Positions 32,035 to 44,308 of a DNA stretch of 64,000 nt are shown one piece after another; the stretch's first letter is position 1; each line of letters opens with the position of its first letter. Source of the stretch: Physcia stellaris (lineage: Eukaryota; Ascomycota; Lecanoromycetes; Caliciales; Physciaceae); the NCBI GenBank assembly GCA_018902385.1, contig JABSSW010000057.1, forward strand, positions 124,001 to 188,000, read 5' to 3'. Below the pieces are notes generated by a model. It saw nothing but the letters and a program-made list of their open reading frames with translations, had not been told where the DNA came from and ran no database searches. The position numbers were made by a program, and so were the translations under genes.

Positions 32035-33529
32035 AGAGATTGGTGGAGTTTGTTGTTGTTGATTATACAGGCTACATAGGTTGACGTTCAATTGAATTAC
32101 AGGGATCTTTCAGCGGTTTCCCACTCCACTCTTCCGTGTCCTAAAAGCGCTCTCCAATAAACGCAACCCGTTCGTTATCCTGCTCTTCACAGCCCCTCTC
32201 CCCCCTTCCCAAGAATACCAATCCCAAGAGGGATATTTTATTGTGGACAACCATGGTTGGTAGCCCGGGTACTGAGACTTCGAGGGAATGGGAGAGGGGT
32301 TTGAGAGGTAGTTTGATATTGTATATTTACAGATGGTCATGAAAGCGCTACCGGTAATGGTGCGCTACGTTTAGAACTACCTGAGTTGAGATGAAATGAC
32401 TTCACGGCTATTAAATGCGTGGTAAGAAAAGAGCGAGATGGAGGGGGGGATAAAGTAACCTATTCCCTTATACTGACGATTTAGAATCAGAGAAGGAGTT
32501 TTGTTGGTGGGGTGATGAGGTTTTGCATGAATAGAGATTCCGCATTTCGTATCCACTTCTCTTGACTCTTTGCTTACTTGTTTTTGCCCCTTTTGTTGTT
32601 TTGTCTTTTTTCCTTGGCTTTTTTTTTCTCCGAGAATTCATTTTTAGCTTCCTTCTCGTTCTTTTTCAATGCGCAATCTCGCAATTCATCGCATTGCTAT
32701 AAATGCAAACTCTCATCACCCGTAGTTTCAGCATAACGGACGACGTCAGGATCAACCATCATCACAGACGGGAGAAGCGTCGATAAGATGGATTGGGTTA
32801 TGGATGGAGAGATTGATGTAGATAAGAGAAGGCTTGATGGGATTGAGGATATGTGGGGAAAAGAGAAGAGGGGAGGGGGATTGTGGACGAGGATACGTCA
32901 AAGAAAAGAAAGAAAAAGGAAGTTGATCGTACGATTGGAAAAATAAGCAGAGAAGAGAGAAGCTAGAAGTCAGAAGAATAAGATAATTCTTTTCACGACG
33001 CGTATAACTCTTCTCGACGTCTGAAAAAAAGGAGGGGGAGAGAATTTTACGTCAGAACGTGAATACATTTAGGCTATAGCTTAACTAATAAAGACCTAAG
33101 ATCTAGATCGAGGAGTACTCGATCGTCGTCCACCAACATGAGATCTTGATATATTAATTACACTTATACAGACCCATACGATATCAACCACAGCATGTAC
33201 AGCTCCCATAAAATCCACTTTCAAAAAGAACACAAATTCCAGAAGCAACCAGACACAATCTACCTAGTAAGACAAGTGTTCTTTTCAGTGGGCACTATGT
33301 TCACACAGCTTTCCATTTGATGAGTTGAGTTAGTGAGCCGAGCAATAGAGGTAGGTAGAATATCCACATCGTGATAATGGGGCACGTCTAGCCTACTAAG
33401 AATAGGCCGCTCACACGACACGAAATGATATTGTCTGCACATCCAAAGTGCATTTCGCAACCCCATAGCCACGACGGCCACCCAGCCCGGAGAAATCACG
33501 CCTCCTCACATCCGAGTCCCCTTCTCCTC
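32035..33529. other. Intergenic, no supported gene
   Basis: About 1.5 kb between convergent genes, containing purine-rich stretches (gagaagagag types, 32800-33050). Nothing coding or RNA-like is recognised. Confidence 0.4.
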
Positions 33530-34114
33530 TCAACAGCCCCCTCCCCCCGCTCCACCTCCCCCACCACCAGCACCCGCACTCCGCCTCCTCCTCTCCGCCT
33601 CCACCATCGCCAACGCACTAACAACAACCTCATCCACCACCCTCCCCTCCTCCCCACCCCCCTTCCCAACCATAACCTCCAAAACCGCCTGCTTCCTCAT
33701 CGCCAAAAAATGTCCCTGAAGCCTCGCCACGATCCTCCCCAACCCATCCACAAGACTCATCCCCCTCGTCCAGCGCTCGACCTTCCACACCAACGTCCCC
33801 AGCCCGCTCGCGCTCTCAAAGACACGGCTGCGCGAAAAGAGGTTTTTGCGGTGCAGCTCGAGAGGGGTGCCGTGCAGGAGGATGGTGATCCGGGAGGAGA
33901 AGCTGTGGAAGTCTATATCTGCGATTTTCGTGCCTGGCGAGGCGGATTGAGGGGAGGGGGAGGCGGAGGGGACGAAGATTTCGAGGTTCGCGCGCCCGGA
34001 GAGACCGGTGTGGCTGGATACGATGTAGAGTGGGGTTGTCTTGTCGCTGTCTTTGACTGTGATGTGGCGGTGTGAGAGGATGGTGTCGCGGTAGATGTGC
34101 AGCGTGCGGGTCAT
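33530..34114 (-). CDS. Possible tubby C-terminal-like (LOR-type) protein, 194 aa
   Basis: Single exon from ATG at 34112-34114. The sequence is a run of short beta-strand-like segments: TLHIYRDTILSHRHITVKD, PLYIVSSHTG, KIADIDFHSFSSRITILLHG, TLVWKVERWTRG, RIVARLQGHF. This matches the pattern of small fungal proteins with a tubby-like/LURP-one-related barrel, which may bind phospholipids at membranes. The C-terminus is Arg-rich then Gly-rich (GAGGGGGGAGGGG). The family call is by pattern and tentative. Confidence 0.6.
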   Translation of the reverse strand: MTRTLHIYRDTILSHRHITVKDSDKTTPLYIVSSHTGLSGRANLEIFVPSASPSPQSASPGTKIADIDFHSFSSRITILLHGTPLELHRKNLFSRSRVFESASGLGTLVWKVERWTRGMSLVDGLGRIVARLQGHFLAMRKQAVLEVMVGKGGGEEGRVVDEVVVSALAMVEAERRRRSAGAGGGGGGAGGGGC

Positions 34115-35028
34115 TGTGGTGGTGGACTTGGTGATGGTTAGGTTGTCGCCTAGCCTTGGGCGAAAGGATTTTGGGTCGTTGTCGTTATGTCTGTGGGCGG
34201 GAAGGAGTGTTGAAAGATCGTGGGGTAGACACCGCTGCTGCTGGTGAGATGGGCTTGGGGGTGTGATTGGGTTGGGAGGTGAGCTGTTTTATGCTCCTTA
34301 GCCGCCTGGGCTTCCGTGCTGCTGTAGGGTGGCGGTGGCCGGAGTAAGTGGTCTGATTGTACGTGTTTGATAATGCACTTTATAATGGTTGAGGTTGTAC
34401 GAGAAATATTGCTGTAAGTACCAAGAGAACATGGAGAGGGACGAAGAATGTCTTGATTGAGGAGGGGATGATTGAGAATTTTGGGAAGGAGCGGATGTTA
34501 TAAATAGTGGGCCTGCAGTGAATAAGACTGAAGTGAGAACCGCATGATATCATTGCGATTGCAAAAAACGGGAGTACTCTCTACTTCGCATTTTCTGGTC
34601 CTTCCCGGACCGTGGATTGCAATGTTACGCGTACATAACGCAGAAACGGGTTCAATCAGCCTTGCGAGACTTTGATGATCTCGTGGATGGTGAGCATAGC
34701 CACGCTTTGGGTACGAGTAAGTCAGACCGTCGTCGTCGATCTGAGTCAGCATCCTCAGCTTAGTAGACACTTCGTGAAGGATGGGGCAATCCATACACAC
34801 CATCAAATGCCGACAACCTCGATCATAAGATAAACTCGTACCGGAGCCAATAGAAGCATTCAGGAGAGGAAGAAATAGCCCGCAGAGCGCAAAGCAGAGA
34901 GGACTTGAATGTTGGTCCCTTACAAAGCTGCAAAGATCGTGATCACCGCTTACCTATGATCAGCTACCTGGGAAATAGCGTTCCTCCTTGTCAGCAAGGG
35001 TGGTACCCGCATGCCGAATGTGAGGAGA
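34115..35028. other. Intergenic, no supported gene
   Basis: About 910 bp upstream of the tubby-like gene and downstream of ELP5. A 102-residue minus-strand frame (34498-34806) has no recognisable features. Confidence 0.4.
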
Positions 35029-36462
35029 TCACATCTCATCCTCCTCCTCATCGAAATCATCCTCAATGCCCATGTCATACAATATTCGCCCTCCCTGTCC
35101 CACTCCGTCGCCCTTTTGCGCGTCAAAATACGGCAAGACGACACCTTCTCTCGCTCTCCGCTGTCTCTCTGTAAGCTCGAGATTGAACGTGCCTCCTTCG
35201 TCTTCAGCTGTCTGCCCCTCGACCGGTGTTTCAGACGGAGTTGCAATTGCGGCAGATTTGAAGAGCGGATGCTCACTTAGCATCATTGGCTTGTCGCCTG
35301 AGGCCGGTTGTGATGGCGAAAGGGACGGAATGTAAGGCATCCAAAAGCGAGCATTGGCTCCGACTCGACCAGACTTCCGACGGTGTTCCATATGTAGCAC
35401 AAATCCATCGTCCGCGCTTGACGTGAGAAGAGGGGTCATTACACCGTCTTTTTCTTCTTCAACCCCAAAGATTGGTGTTGGCAGACTTCGATGGTAGGCC
35501 ATATTCTGGGCGAGGGCTTGGCGGAAGGAATGGACGGTAAAGATCGTGGTAGAAAGATAGGTCAGGATGGTAAGAGGGGAGGGTTCGTAGGGATTGGGCG
35601 GGATTAAAGAGGCTTCATCTCGGTTGTTTGGTCTTGAACGAGCAGAGCCGAGAGAGTCTCTAAGCAAGGAAGGGTCATGGACAAGAAGCGGGATGTCGAG
35701 GTGGTAGATGGCAACCAGAGATAGTACGGGTGACAGCGAGAGGAGCGAAGATAGGTATGTTGCGAGCGAAAATGGCGCTGAAAGAGAGCAGAGAGGATGG
35801 AGTGTGTCAATTACCAGTAGAATCTCTGGGAAGATAGGCGTCAGTAAAACGGCCTATCGCAGGCGATTCCGGTGCAATGGATATGAGGGCATAAGCGATG
35901 AATGGTCGAATAAGGCGGTAATGGCACCTACGGACGAGCGGGCATACTTTTCGATTGCGACTTGCTGGCTGCAGCAATAATTTCTCGCCGAATATCGTCG
36001 GAGCTTTTTCGGCGGCCTTTGATGAAAGATGTCACCTCGAGAGGTAGAGAGTAGGTTTCGAAGGAAACAAAGATAGTTGTACTTTTCGAAGCCTACATCA
36101 AAATGTGTCAGCGTTGCAGTTTTTCGACGCAGCTTTCCAGTTCAGGTGTTTTCTCTTTGCCGTTTAGTGCGAATGGGGTTGACATAATGTTCCAATTAGC
36201 CATGCTCAGAAGAAGAGCAAGACGACAAGCGTTGCACACGACCCCGCCCATGAAGCTTTCATCTTACACAGCATAGTTAGATAGATCTCACCTCAGTATT
36301 CCTCAAATAATGCCAGAGCAACGGCCTTGCCGACTGGACGACAGAATCCTGAATCAACGTGAAAGGTGATGTCCCTGGTTGGCATGAAAGCAAATTTTGT
36401 AGCAGCAGCAAGTCGGCGCTGTGCTGTCGGTTCTTCTCCTTGGATCCAGAAGCCAGCCGCAT
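35029..36462 (-). CDS. ELP5: Elongator complex subunit Elp5 (Iki1)
   Basis: Exons (minus): 36462-36292, 36092-35948 and 35825-35029, encoding 370 aa; introns of 199 and 122 nt keep phase. The N-terminal part (LLLLQNLLSCQPGTSPFTLI, then SARPLLWHYLR) and the core strand TTIFVSFETY, followed by KILLVIDTLHPLCS, fit the RecA-like fold of Elp5. The C-terminus has the fungal signature REGVVLPYFDAQKG and GGRILYDMGIEDDFDEEEDE. Elp4-Elp5-Elp6 form the accessory ring of Elongator for wobble-uridine tRNA modification. ATG 36462 is 82 bp from the start of a gypsy LTR, so the promoter lies inside or across that element. Confidence 0.93.
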
Positions 36463-36538
36463 TACTCGCTCTCCACATAGATGCTTTTGAGGATAATTTG
36501 CGGGATGGATGATGTATCTGATACCAAGACGAGAAGCA

Positions 36539-36543
36539 TTTAG
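36539..36543. repeat. Target-site duplication TTTAG, left copy
   Basis: Matches 44531-44535 after the right LTR. Confidence 0.7.
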
Positions 36544-36766
36544 TGTTGGAGGGGAGTAACAGGAAATTGGTTGAAGGGCCAATTGGCAGGTTGCACGTGA
36601 CTAGCCTTAAATGCTTGGCATTCGGTCTTCTACATAACCATCTGTAGCACTCTTCTGTTTAGTCATAATTGAAGTCATCTTACATTTGCTTCATTGATTC
36701 TGATAATTGATTTCATTGAATTTCGATTTCGTACGATTTACATTTGTGCTAATTATTCTTTTTTTT
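36544..36766 (+). repeat. gypsy left LTR (mosaic)
   Basis: It starts TGTTGGAGGGGAGTAAC. The first ~140 bp are unmutated; from about 36682 onward CpT/CpC sites are converted. It pairs with 44309-44530. Confidence 0.9.
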
Positions 36767-37529
36767 TGATGTTCATTTTCGAAAAACGATTGATAATAAA
36801 ATCGTCGTTGATCGCTCATTGTTTACATTTTTTGAAAACGACAAAATCGAATTTTTTTTACACGACAATTATTTTATCGATTGTTTATTTTTTCGAACGA
36901 CGAAATTTTTTATATCATTATTATCGAATTTCGAAATTTCAATTGCATACGATTCGAAATGACGACGAAATTTCGATCAACACGTTGCATTTTTCGTTGT
37001 TGAATTTTTCGAATTTAAATTTGTATATTTTCGAATTGTTTTTTTGATTTGATATTTTGCATCGTTTGCAAACAAAACATCAAACATATTTTCAAATCGA
37101 TTGTTGAAATTTTCATTACGAATAGTGAAAAAAAACGATTACGAAAAACTGTTATTATTGAACAAAATAATTTCTGAAACGACTCAATCAAAACGCACAT
37201 TCATAAACGACATCAGCACGAACATTACGTATTGTTCAACGATCAAAGCATTTTTTTTTTTTTTTACGTTAATGATCAAGAAATTCAAAAATATCATATT
37301 GAAAATCACAACGAATTGTTCGAATTGCGAAATCTTTCGATCACACATATATTACGATTTCAAAATCTTTTGCAACGATTGTAAATTCTGAATCACATCA
37401 ACGAGAAATACAATCAGTGAAAATTATTTTCATTTCATTTCGAAAACATTTACGCAATTTGCAATCGATATTTTTTTTTTTTTCAAAATTTCAATCAACA
37501 ACGTTTGTTTATTTTACTCGCAAACTCTC

Positions 37530-38720
37530 ACGCAAAATGTTTAAAAAATTTGACGATTTCATGCAAGAATTTCAATGATTCGTGAATTTCAATCACGAAT
37601 TCAAACATGAAAATTTAACGTCTGAAAAATACATATTGCAACTTTGAATTTTGTTCGTTGAAACGTTCAAAGATGAATTGACAACGATAAAAAACTCAAA
37701 CATTGATTAACAAAAAAAAAATGTCATTGAAAATGACAAAAAAAGTTCAAAAAAATTATTTGCGATAAATATTTTGTCAAAAAAAAACTCATTTTTATTG
37801 ACGACGAACGCATCGATCGAATTTTGAATACAACTCAACGAACAAATGAGATTATTCGAAAATATTACGAACGATTCAACAAAATTTTTGTCGAAAACGA
37901 CGATCAAAATTACATCGTGATCAGCACGTTGACAAAAAATGAACGCATGTTTTTGATTTTTTTCATCAAGCAATTCATCAACGATATACGAAATTTGAAA
38001 TTACGACAGCGAATGTATGTTAAATATATCGAAAACATGATCGCAAAAATGAAAAACTTGACAAAAATTTGCGTTTTAACAAAAAAAATGCTCAACGTCA
38101 TGCAATTTGAAAAACGTCACGAATTTCAAATTCAAAAAGCAATAAAAAACGAACGATTTAAAATTTTCGAATTTTATTTTGAACAATTGAATTCAATCGA
38201 TTTCAACATCAAAACGAAAACAATCAAAATCGTACAAAATGTGTTGATCGAAAAAAAATTTTTTATCGACGTGATATACAACAACAATCGACGTTTTCAA
38301 CGACAATCAATCAAAATTTCAAATAACGAACGTATTCAAAAAATCAATTCAATCGAATACACAAAATCATTCATTTCAAATATTTCAAAATTGCAACAAT
38401 ATTCAAAATATTTTTCTCAAAATTTTCGAAATCAATCACAAATTGTCATATCATTTTTTCGTGACGAAATCAAATGAAAAAAACAACGTGAAAAAACAAA
38501 TCGAAAATTCAACGTTCAAATTTATTTCAATCGCTTTATCAACGAAAATGTGACGTACAACAAAATAAAACACGATATTTGCTGTCATACATGCGACGAA
38601 TGTGATCATATTTCGAAAAAATGCACATGTGACGAACATCAAAAATTTATTTCGATTGCACAACGTCGTTTACAACAAATCATTGCATACAAATCACGTG
38701 AAAAAAATTATTACAATTCG
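37530..38720 (+). pseudogene. gypsy Gag remnant with intact zinc knuckle
   Basis: A capsid-like helical frame runs from 37824 to 38477 (e.g. RKYYERFNKIFVENDD, a typical Gag helix), preceded by broken sequence from ~37530. Downstream, at about 38583-38624, is a CCHC knuckle with correct Cys-x2-Cys-x4-His-x4-Cys spacing (CHTCDECDHISKKC). The knuckle survives because TGT, TGC and CAT codons hold mostly TpG/CpA sites. Confidence 0.75.
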
Positions 38721-39512
38721 ATTTTTATATTATCAAAACAATTATTTTCAAACATATCATTTGTTTTTACATTATATCAATCAAAATTATACAAATCAAA
38801 CGAATTAACAATATCATTTTCGCAATCGAATGTATTTCAATTTTTTGCAAAATCGATCACATATTACATCGAAATATTCGAAAATCATTTTTTTGCAAAT
38901 TTCGTCGCATCATTTTTTCACATCGATTACATGTACGAAAACGACGATGATTTTATCAATTGTTGTGAATTTGCGTTTCGTTTTTTCACAATTGACATTT
39001 CAACGAATTACATTGCGAATGCAAATTCAAAAAATATTTTCTTTTTTTTTGCAATTCATTTTGTCACATTTCAATCAAACATTATCGATTCAATCGTTCG
39101 AATTCAATATTTTGCAATAAAAGTAATCAAAAAAAAAATCAAAAAAAATAATGATAAAAAGTCGAATGAGAATTCAATCAAATTTTTCGCGAAATTTTCA
39201 ACAACAATTTCAAATCGATCGAAAAAAAAAAAATGAAACAAAAAACGTCAAAAAATTTTGAAATTTATTGCGAACATGATTGACAAACAAAAAATTTCGA
39301 TTGAAAAATTGTTATTGATTCAAACGATTACATTGTCGACATTACATTTATTTCAATTATTTTTTCATTTTCGCGATGAAACGAAACGTTTTATTAATGC
39401 ATTTCGAAAATTTCGCAAGAAAAAAACAAAAAAAATCAATCAAATATCGACATCAATATTCAAAATCAATTTCACATTCGTTCGTTCGAACAAAAATAAA
39501 CGCGTGCAATGA

Positions 39513-39780
39513 ATGATCAAAAAATATTACGAAATCGTGAAAATCATCAATAATGCATATGAAATTTTTTGCATATTTTACAAAGATTCGAAATTTTCGC
39601 GTATCGATTTATCGTTTAAATCGATCAAAACAAATCAAAATTCGAATTTTATTATCATCGATGTTAAATTTGCGTCGAACATGAAATTGAATGTTTATTT
39701 ATCGAAATTGTTGAATTTTAATGAAATGCGCATGATAATAATCAATGAAAATCGTCATGAATTGAAATTTTGAATTATTT
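39513..39780 (+). pseudogene. gypsy protease/linker region remnant
   Basis: The frame contains FIIIDVKFASNMKLNVYLSK and a MRMIIINE segment. Its place between Gag and reverse transcriptase suggests the protease or the following linker, but the catalytic D-TG/D-SG is not identified. Confidence 0.4.
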
Positions 39781-41009
39781 TGAATATCGAAATTGAAAAC
39801 ATTAAACGTCAAATTTGAACATTCGTCAATTCAAATCACAATGACAACAATACGAAATTGTTATTCGATTTATTTTGATTTCAATCGATACATGCGCAAA
39901 TTGACATCAAAAACAAAAAAATTCAAATAAAAAATTTCGTTCAAAATGAAATGATCAAAAATATCAATTCGAAAATCAAAATTTTTGATTTGACAAAAAT
40001 GAAACACGTCAAAAATTCGAATACGTCGTTCGAACAAAAAAAATCAACGTACAAAAAACGTTCGAACGTATCATCAACAAAAAAATCGTTTTCAATGATT
40101 TCGAATTTGAAAAAAAATCGAAAAATTCAAACGAAAAATTTAACGAGTTTTTCATTTCGAATATTGATTCGAAAAATACGAATTTTCAATAAATTTCGTT
40201 GACGATTTTAAAAAAAACTCAATGATGAAAATGAAAAATAAAAAAAATTTCAATCGATTCAAAAAAATGATATATTAACATTTGAATTCATGCACGAATT
40301 ATTCGAATAAAAACGTCGATACATGTGAATCATCATTTCGTTGACACGAATCGAAAAATACAACATTCAAAATCAATTATGCAACATTACAATCGTCGAA
40401 AAATTTCGATATTGAATTCGAATGCAAATGCGATACGAAATTTGTTTGTATGTTTCATTGAAATTTTCAAAAAAAAATTCGCATTTACAAAGTTTTTGTC
40501 AATCAAACAAATGAATCAAAATGTCGTTGTACGTTCGAATACGTTTGCATATTTCATTGAAACGAACAACAAAATAAATGTGAATCAAAACGCTCGATAA
40601 TTTATTCAAGAAACGTTTTCATAAACGAAAATTTCGATTTTGAATTTTCTATCATTCGTCGCATAATTCGTCGCATCATTGACGATACAATGTCTTCAAA
40701 TTTTCTAAAAAAATGAATCAAAAGTGAAAAAATCACGTTGAATGATGTCATATCGAATGCAAATATGCGATTGAAAATTTTACAATTTGTTTGAATTTAT
40801 CGCGATGTGAATGCAAAAAAATTGAAAAATATATTTGTCATTGATTTTGTTGTACATCGAATTTGTTTTCGATTTGATTTGAAATTTTACAATGCGAAAC
40901 AACATCGATTCACGTTTGAAAAAAAATGATAATATCAAACAATCATACAAAAAAACATTGAAATCGACATGTACGAACGTATCGTCATCGTCAACGATCG
41001 TTCGTTTCA

Positions 41010-41499
41010 ATGAAATGTTGCATTTGTTTTAATATTCAAAATCGATCAAACAAAATCAAAATTAACGTTCAATTATCATTTCGTATACGAGAAATTCGAC
41101 GAAAATATGATGAAATTCGCACAACGTATTCACAATTTGTTAAAACGTTCAAATCATCGTTGTTATTTTTCAATCGATATGAAACACGATTATTGAAAAA
41201 TCATGATGCATTCAAAAAATCGTCATTATTTGATTTTTCATGTGTCAAATATCGATCAATTGCAATTTATTCGCATGTTTCAAAAAACGAAAATTTCGTC
41301 ATTTATTTTTATCGAATTAATGAATATCGTATTTGATTTTATATTCAATTCGAATGCAAAATCGTCATTATTACATGCATTGAAAAAAACGACGTTTTTT
41401 GACATATTTTTTTACATTGATGACATATTCGAAACACATCGTATTTTCGAAAAACAATACATTTTTTTGAATGATCATTTTTTTTTTCGAATTTTGTGA
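41010..41499 (+). pseudogene. gypsy reverse transcriptase remnant
   Basis: The region covers the central RT with a broken F-V-PFGL-NAP-type segment (about 41290-41370) and an intact catalytic YIDD at 41413-41424 (family YIDDILI). It is split across two frames and preceded by decayed palm sequence from ~40900. Confidence 0.75.
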
Positions 41500-41778
41500 T
41501 TTCAAATGCGAATTTTTTTATTCAAATTGAAAATCGAAATCATCGAATTCAAAACATTCGATCAATTACATCGAATCGATGAAATTTTGAACATCAAGCA
41601 AAAATTCATGAATAAAATACGCAATTGATCAATTTTTCAAAATGTCATTGCGATACGAAGTTTTTTAAAAACGATACAATTTATTAAACGTTAAATGTTC
41701 AATTTCGATGAAATCGCGAAATCATTACAACGTATTTGCGACAGTAAAATCGAATGACGATGATTCGAATTCGAAAAT

Positions 41779-42129
41779 TTGTTTTTTCAAATTTTGAAAA
41801 GAGTATGTTTCAACGTAATGAACATGTTTGATCATGATTTCACGTTGTTTTGTGAAATTTATATTGACGTTTCAATATACGATGATGACATCTACATCAA
41901 TCAATTGCAAAACGATGAAAACAAATCAATTTTGTATGATTGCGTTTCGTTCAATTCAATTCAGCGTAATTACGATACTTACAAGCGAAAGTTGTTCACG
42001 ATTGTTCATTTTACTAAAAAATATGAACACATTTTTGACTCGAAAAATCGAAACACAATTCACATCGATCACAAATCGTTCGTGAAATTCATGAATGCGC
42101 AAAAACACGAAAATATTTATGTTCGTTGA
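41779..42129 (+). pseudogene. gypsy RNase H remnant
   Basis: The frame matches gypsy RNase H landmarks: a YIDVSIYDDDIYI segment (family TDAS--G-GA-L-Q), ILYDCVSFNSIQRNYDTYKRKLF (family P-AY-S-SL---E-NY---E-E-LA-V) and NTIHIDHKSF (family -V-TDHK-L). The catalytic first Asp appears retained; the domain itself reads as one open frame. Confidence 0.8.
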
Positions 42130-42789
42130 ATCAACAAATTTCGAAATCACAATATTCAAATCAAATACATTGAAAACAAAAAAAATCAAATGATCGACGA
42201 TTTTTCACGCGTCATTTTCAACAAAAAAAATTGCGAATTCGATCAATTGATTAAAAATTTGCATCGTGAAATCATCAAACATAAAAACGATATTGAATGA
42301 TTTTGAAAAATCGACAAAAACGAATATCGCGATACGTTGAAAAGATTGTTTGCGAAAAACGAAAAACGAAAAATCGAAAAATACGATGAGCAAATCATTG
42401 CTCGAATAAATTGAACGTTTTATTGTGTAAAAAAACAATGTTTTCTGTTCGATTTTACGTCATATGATGCAAAGAACGACTCGAAATTACATGCGATAAT
42501 TCGAAATTTTCAAGTCGAAAATATAATCAATGAAAAAAAATCGAATTACATTCAAAAAATTTGATATTCAAATATTTATGCATATTACGCACAAAAAAAA
42601 TCATCGAAAAATTTAAACAAAACAACGATGATCGCATTCAAACGTAAAATCAACAATTATCGATGAAACGAATCAATAAATCGATTATTGCATATTTACG
42701 TTGAAAAATGATGTATTTGTATAACGAAAACAAAAGTTGCGTCGTTGTTGCAAAAAATTCATGACGAAATCGAACATTTCTCGTCAAAC

Positions 42790-43380
42790 ATCGTTTTTAA
42801 TCGCATCAAGAATCGAGTATATTGATTTTTCATGACCTCAAATGTGAAATCATACATACTGAACTGTTTGCAATGTGCTCAGTGAACCGTGACTGCACGT
42901 CAAGTTTTTTTGCATTCTGTTCAGACGTATCAATTTTATGACCTATTCGATATCGATTTCATCGATTGACCTGATCCTTTCGAGCACGAATACAAAAATA
43001 TTCTTAATATGATTGATTACTTCGCTGAAGCACTATTCGCGTATTCAACATTCGATATCTTCGCTCTTGACGTGAAACAAACTTTTGATTATCATCAAAA
43101 TAGTGAGCATTCTATGCTTGCAGCGATGTATTGAAACGCAGATTCGACATTCAAATCGATGAAAATGAAAGATATGTTTGATGATCGTGACATTATTTGT
43201 ATATTTGTTCCAAATCAGTCTCACAAGTTCGTCGATATGATTGAACGAAACAATAAAATATTCAAACATGTTATGAACAAAATGAAAAAATTAAACGAAA
43301 ATTTTTTTAATATTTTTCGACGAACAATTTTTGTTTGTAACGATCGTCATATAAAGCATTTAAAATATATTTTCAATTAA
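42790..43380 (+). pseudogene. gypsy integrase core remnant
   Basis: A zinc-finger CLQCAQ-like piece (about 42864), a catalytic DIDFID segment, the second catalytic region with W-to-stop and Asp-to-Asn changes (TGG-GAT/C now TGA-AAC), then FVPNQSHKFVDMIERNNKI carrying the catalytic Glu, and VCNDRHIKHLKYI. This stretch keeps more CC/CT/AG dinucleotides than its surroundings. Confidence 0.75.
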
Positions 43381-43499
43381 ATTTTGCATGATATCGAGTT
43401 TTTCAATTTCGTCGTCGTTCGATTTGTACAACTTTTACAATTGTTCGAAAAAATTATGTTTTTCAATTTCGACGAAATGTTATCGTTGATATAAAATCA

Positions 43500-44195
43500 T
43501 ATAATTAAACGCGAAAAAATTCATAAAAATGTGATAAAACGCATGACGAAAATCAAACAACGCATGAAAAAACGTTACGATCGTGAAATTAAATTCAAAT
43601 TATTCGTGTTCGATCAATACGTGTTTTTTCGTGATATCAATTTCATTTTTGACAAAAACGTATTTCGATGACGTGAATTATTCGTTATCGTTAATTCGAC
43701 AAACAAACACGAATTCAATTATCATTTTTTAAAATTCGATGACAAAAAAATTTCGAATCAATTTCACGATGATCATTTACGATTTTTTTTGTTCGCGAAA
43801 AATATTTGCGTTCGATCAATGAAAAAATTTTATCAATCATGAAAAATTTCAAAAAAACGAAAAAAAAAACGATGAAAAAAGCGAAACAAAAACGAAAAAT
43901 CAAAAAATCATTTGAACAATTTATTCAATACAATTCGATTTCGATCAAATATCGATAAAAAACTCATTTGATTGTTATACAAATCGAAATTACGTCATCG
44001 ATATGTTGCAAAATTTCGAATCGTTCAAAAACGAAATTTTTGAATCAATATACGATTTCGACATTTCGAGTTTGCGAAACGATATTTCGTATGCGAAATT
44101 TGTTGATCAAATTGAATTTTTGTTTATTATTTGATGTAAATTTTTTCGATAATTTTGATGTTTCGAAATTGTTGAACGATCATACATTTCACTAA
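43500..44195 (+). pseudogene. gypsy integrase C-terminal module remnant
   Basis: RMKKRYDREIKFKLFVFDQYV followed by a broken RELFVIVNSTNKH segment and a NQFHDDHLRFF end resemble the GPY/F-type module after the integrase core. Many Lys codons follow. No chromodomain can be read. Confidence 0.55.
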
Positions 44196-44308
44196 TTTGC
44201 TTGAAATTCAATGACAAAATAACGATGACGTATGAATATCGACGTTGTCGTTCAAAAAAAAATTAATAAATTGTCGCTGAAAACAACGATTTGTTGTGTA
44301 AAAAAATT

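Noticed and set aside
33425-34075. 216-residue plus-strand frame
   Set aside because: Antisense shadow of the tubby-like gene; low-complexity Pro/His/Arg composition.
35789-35824. Apparent intron in ELP5 (gtaattgac...ctttcag)
   Set aside because: Reading through gives LLVIDTLHPLCS, a conserved Elp5 segment, and the frame is open on both sides; it is coding.
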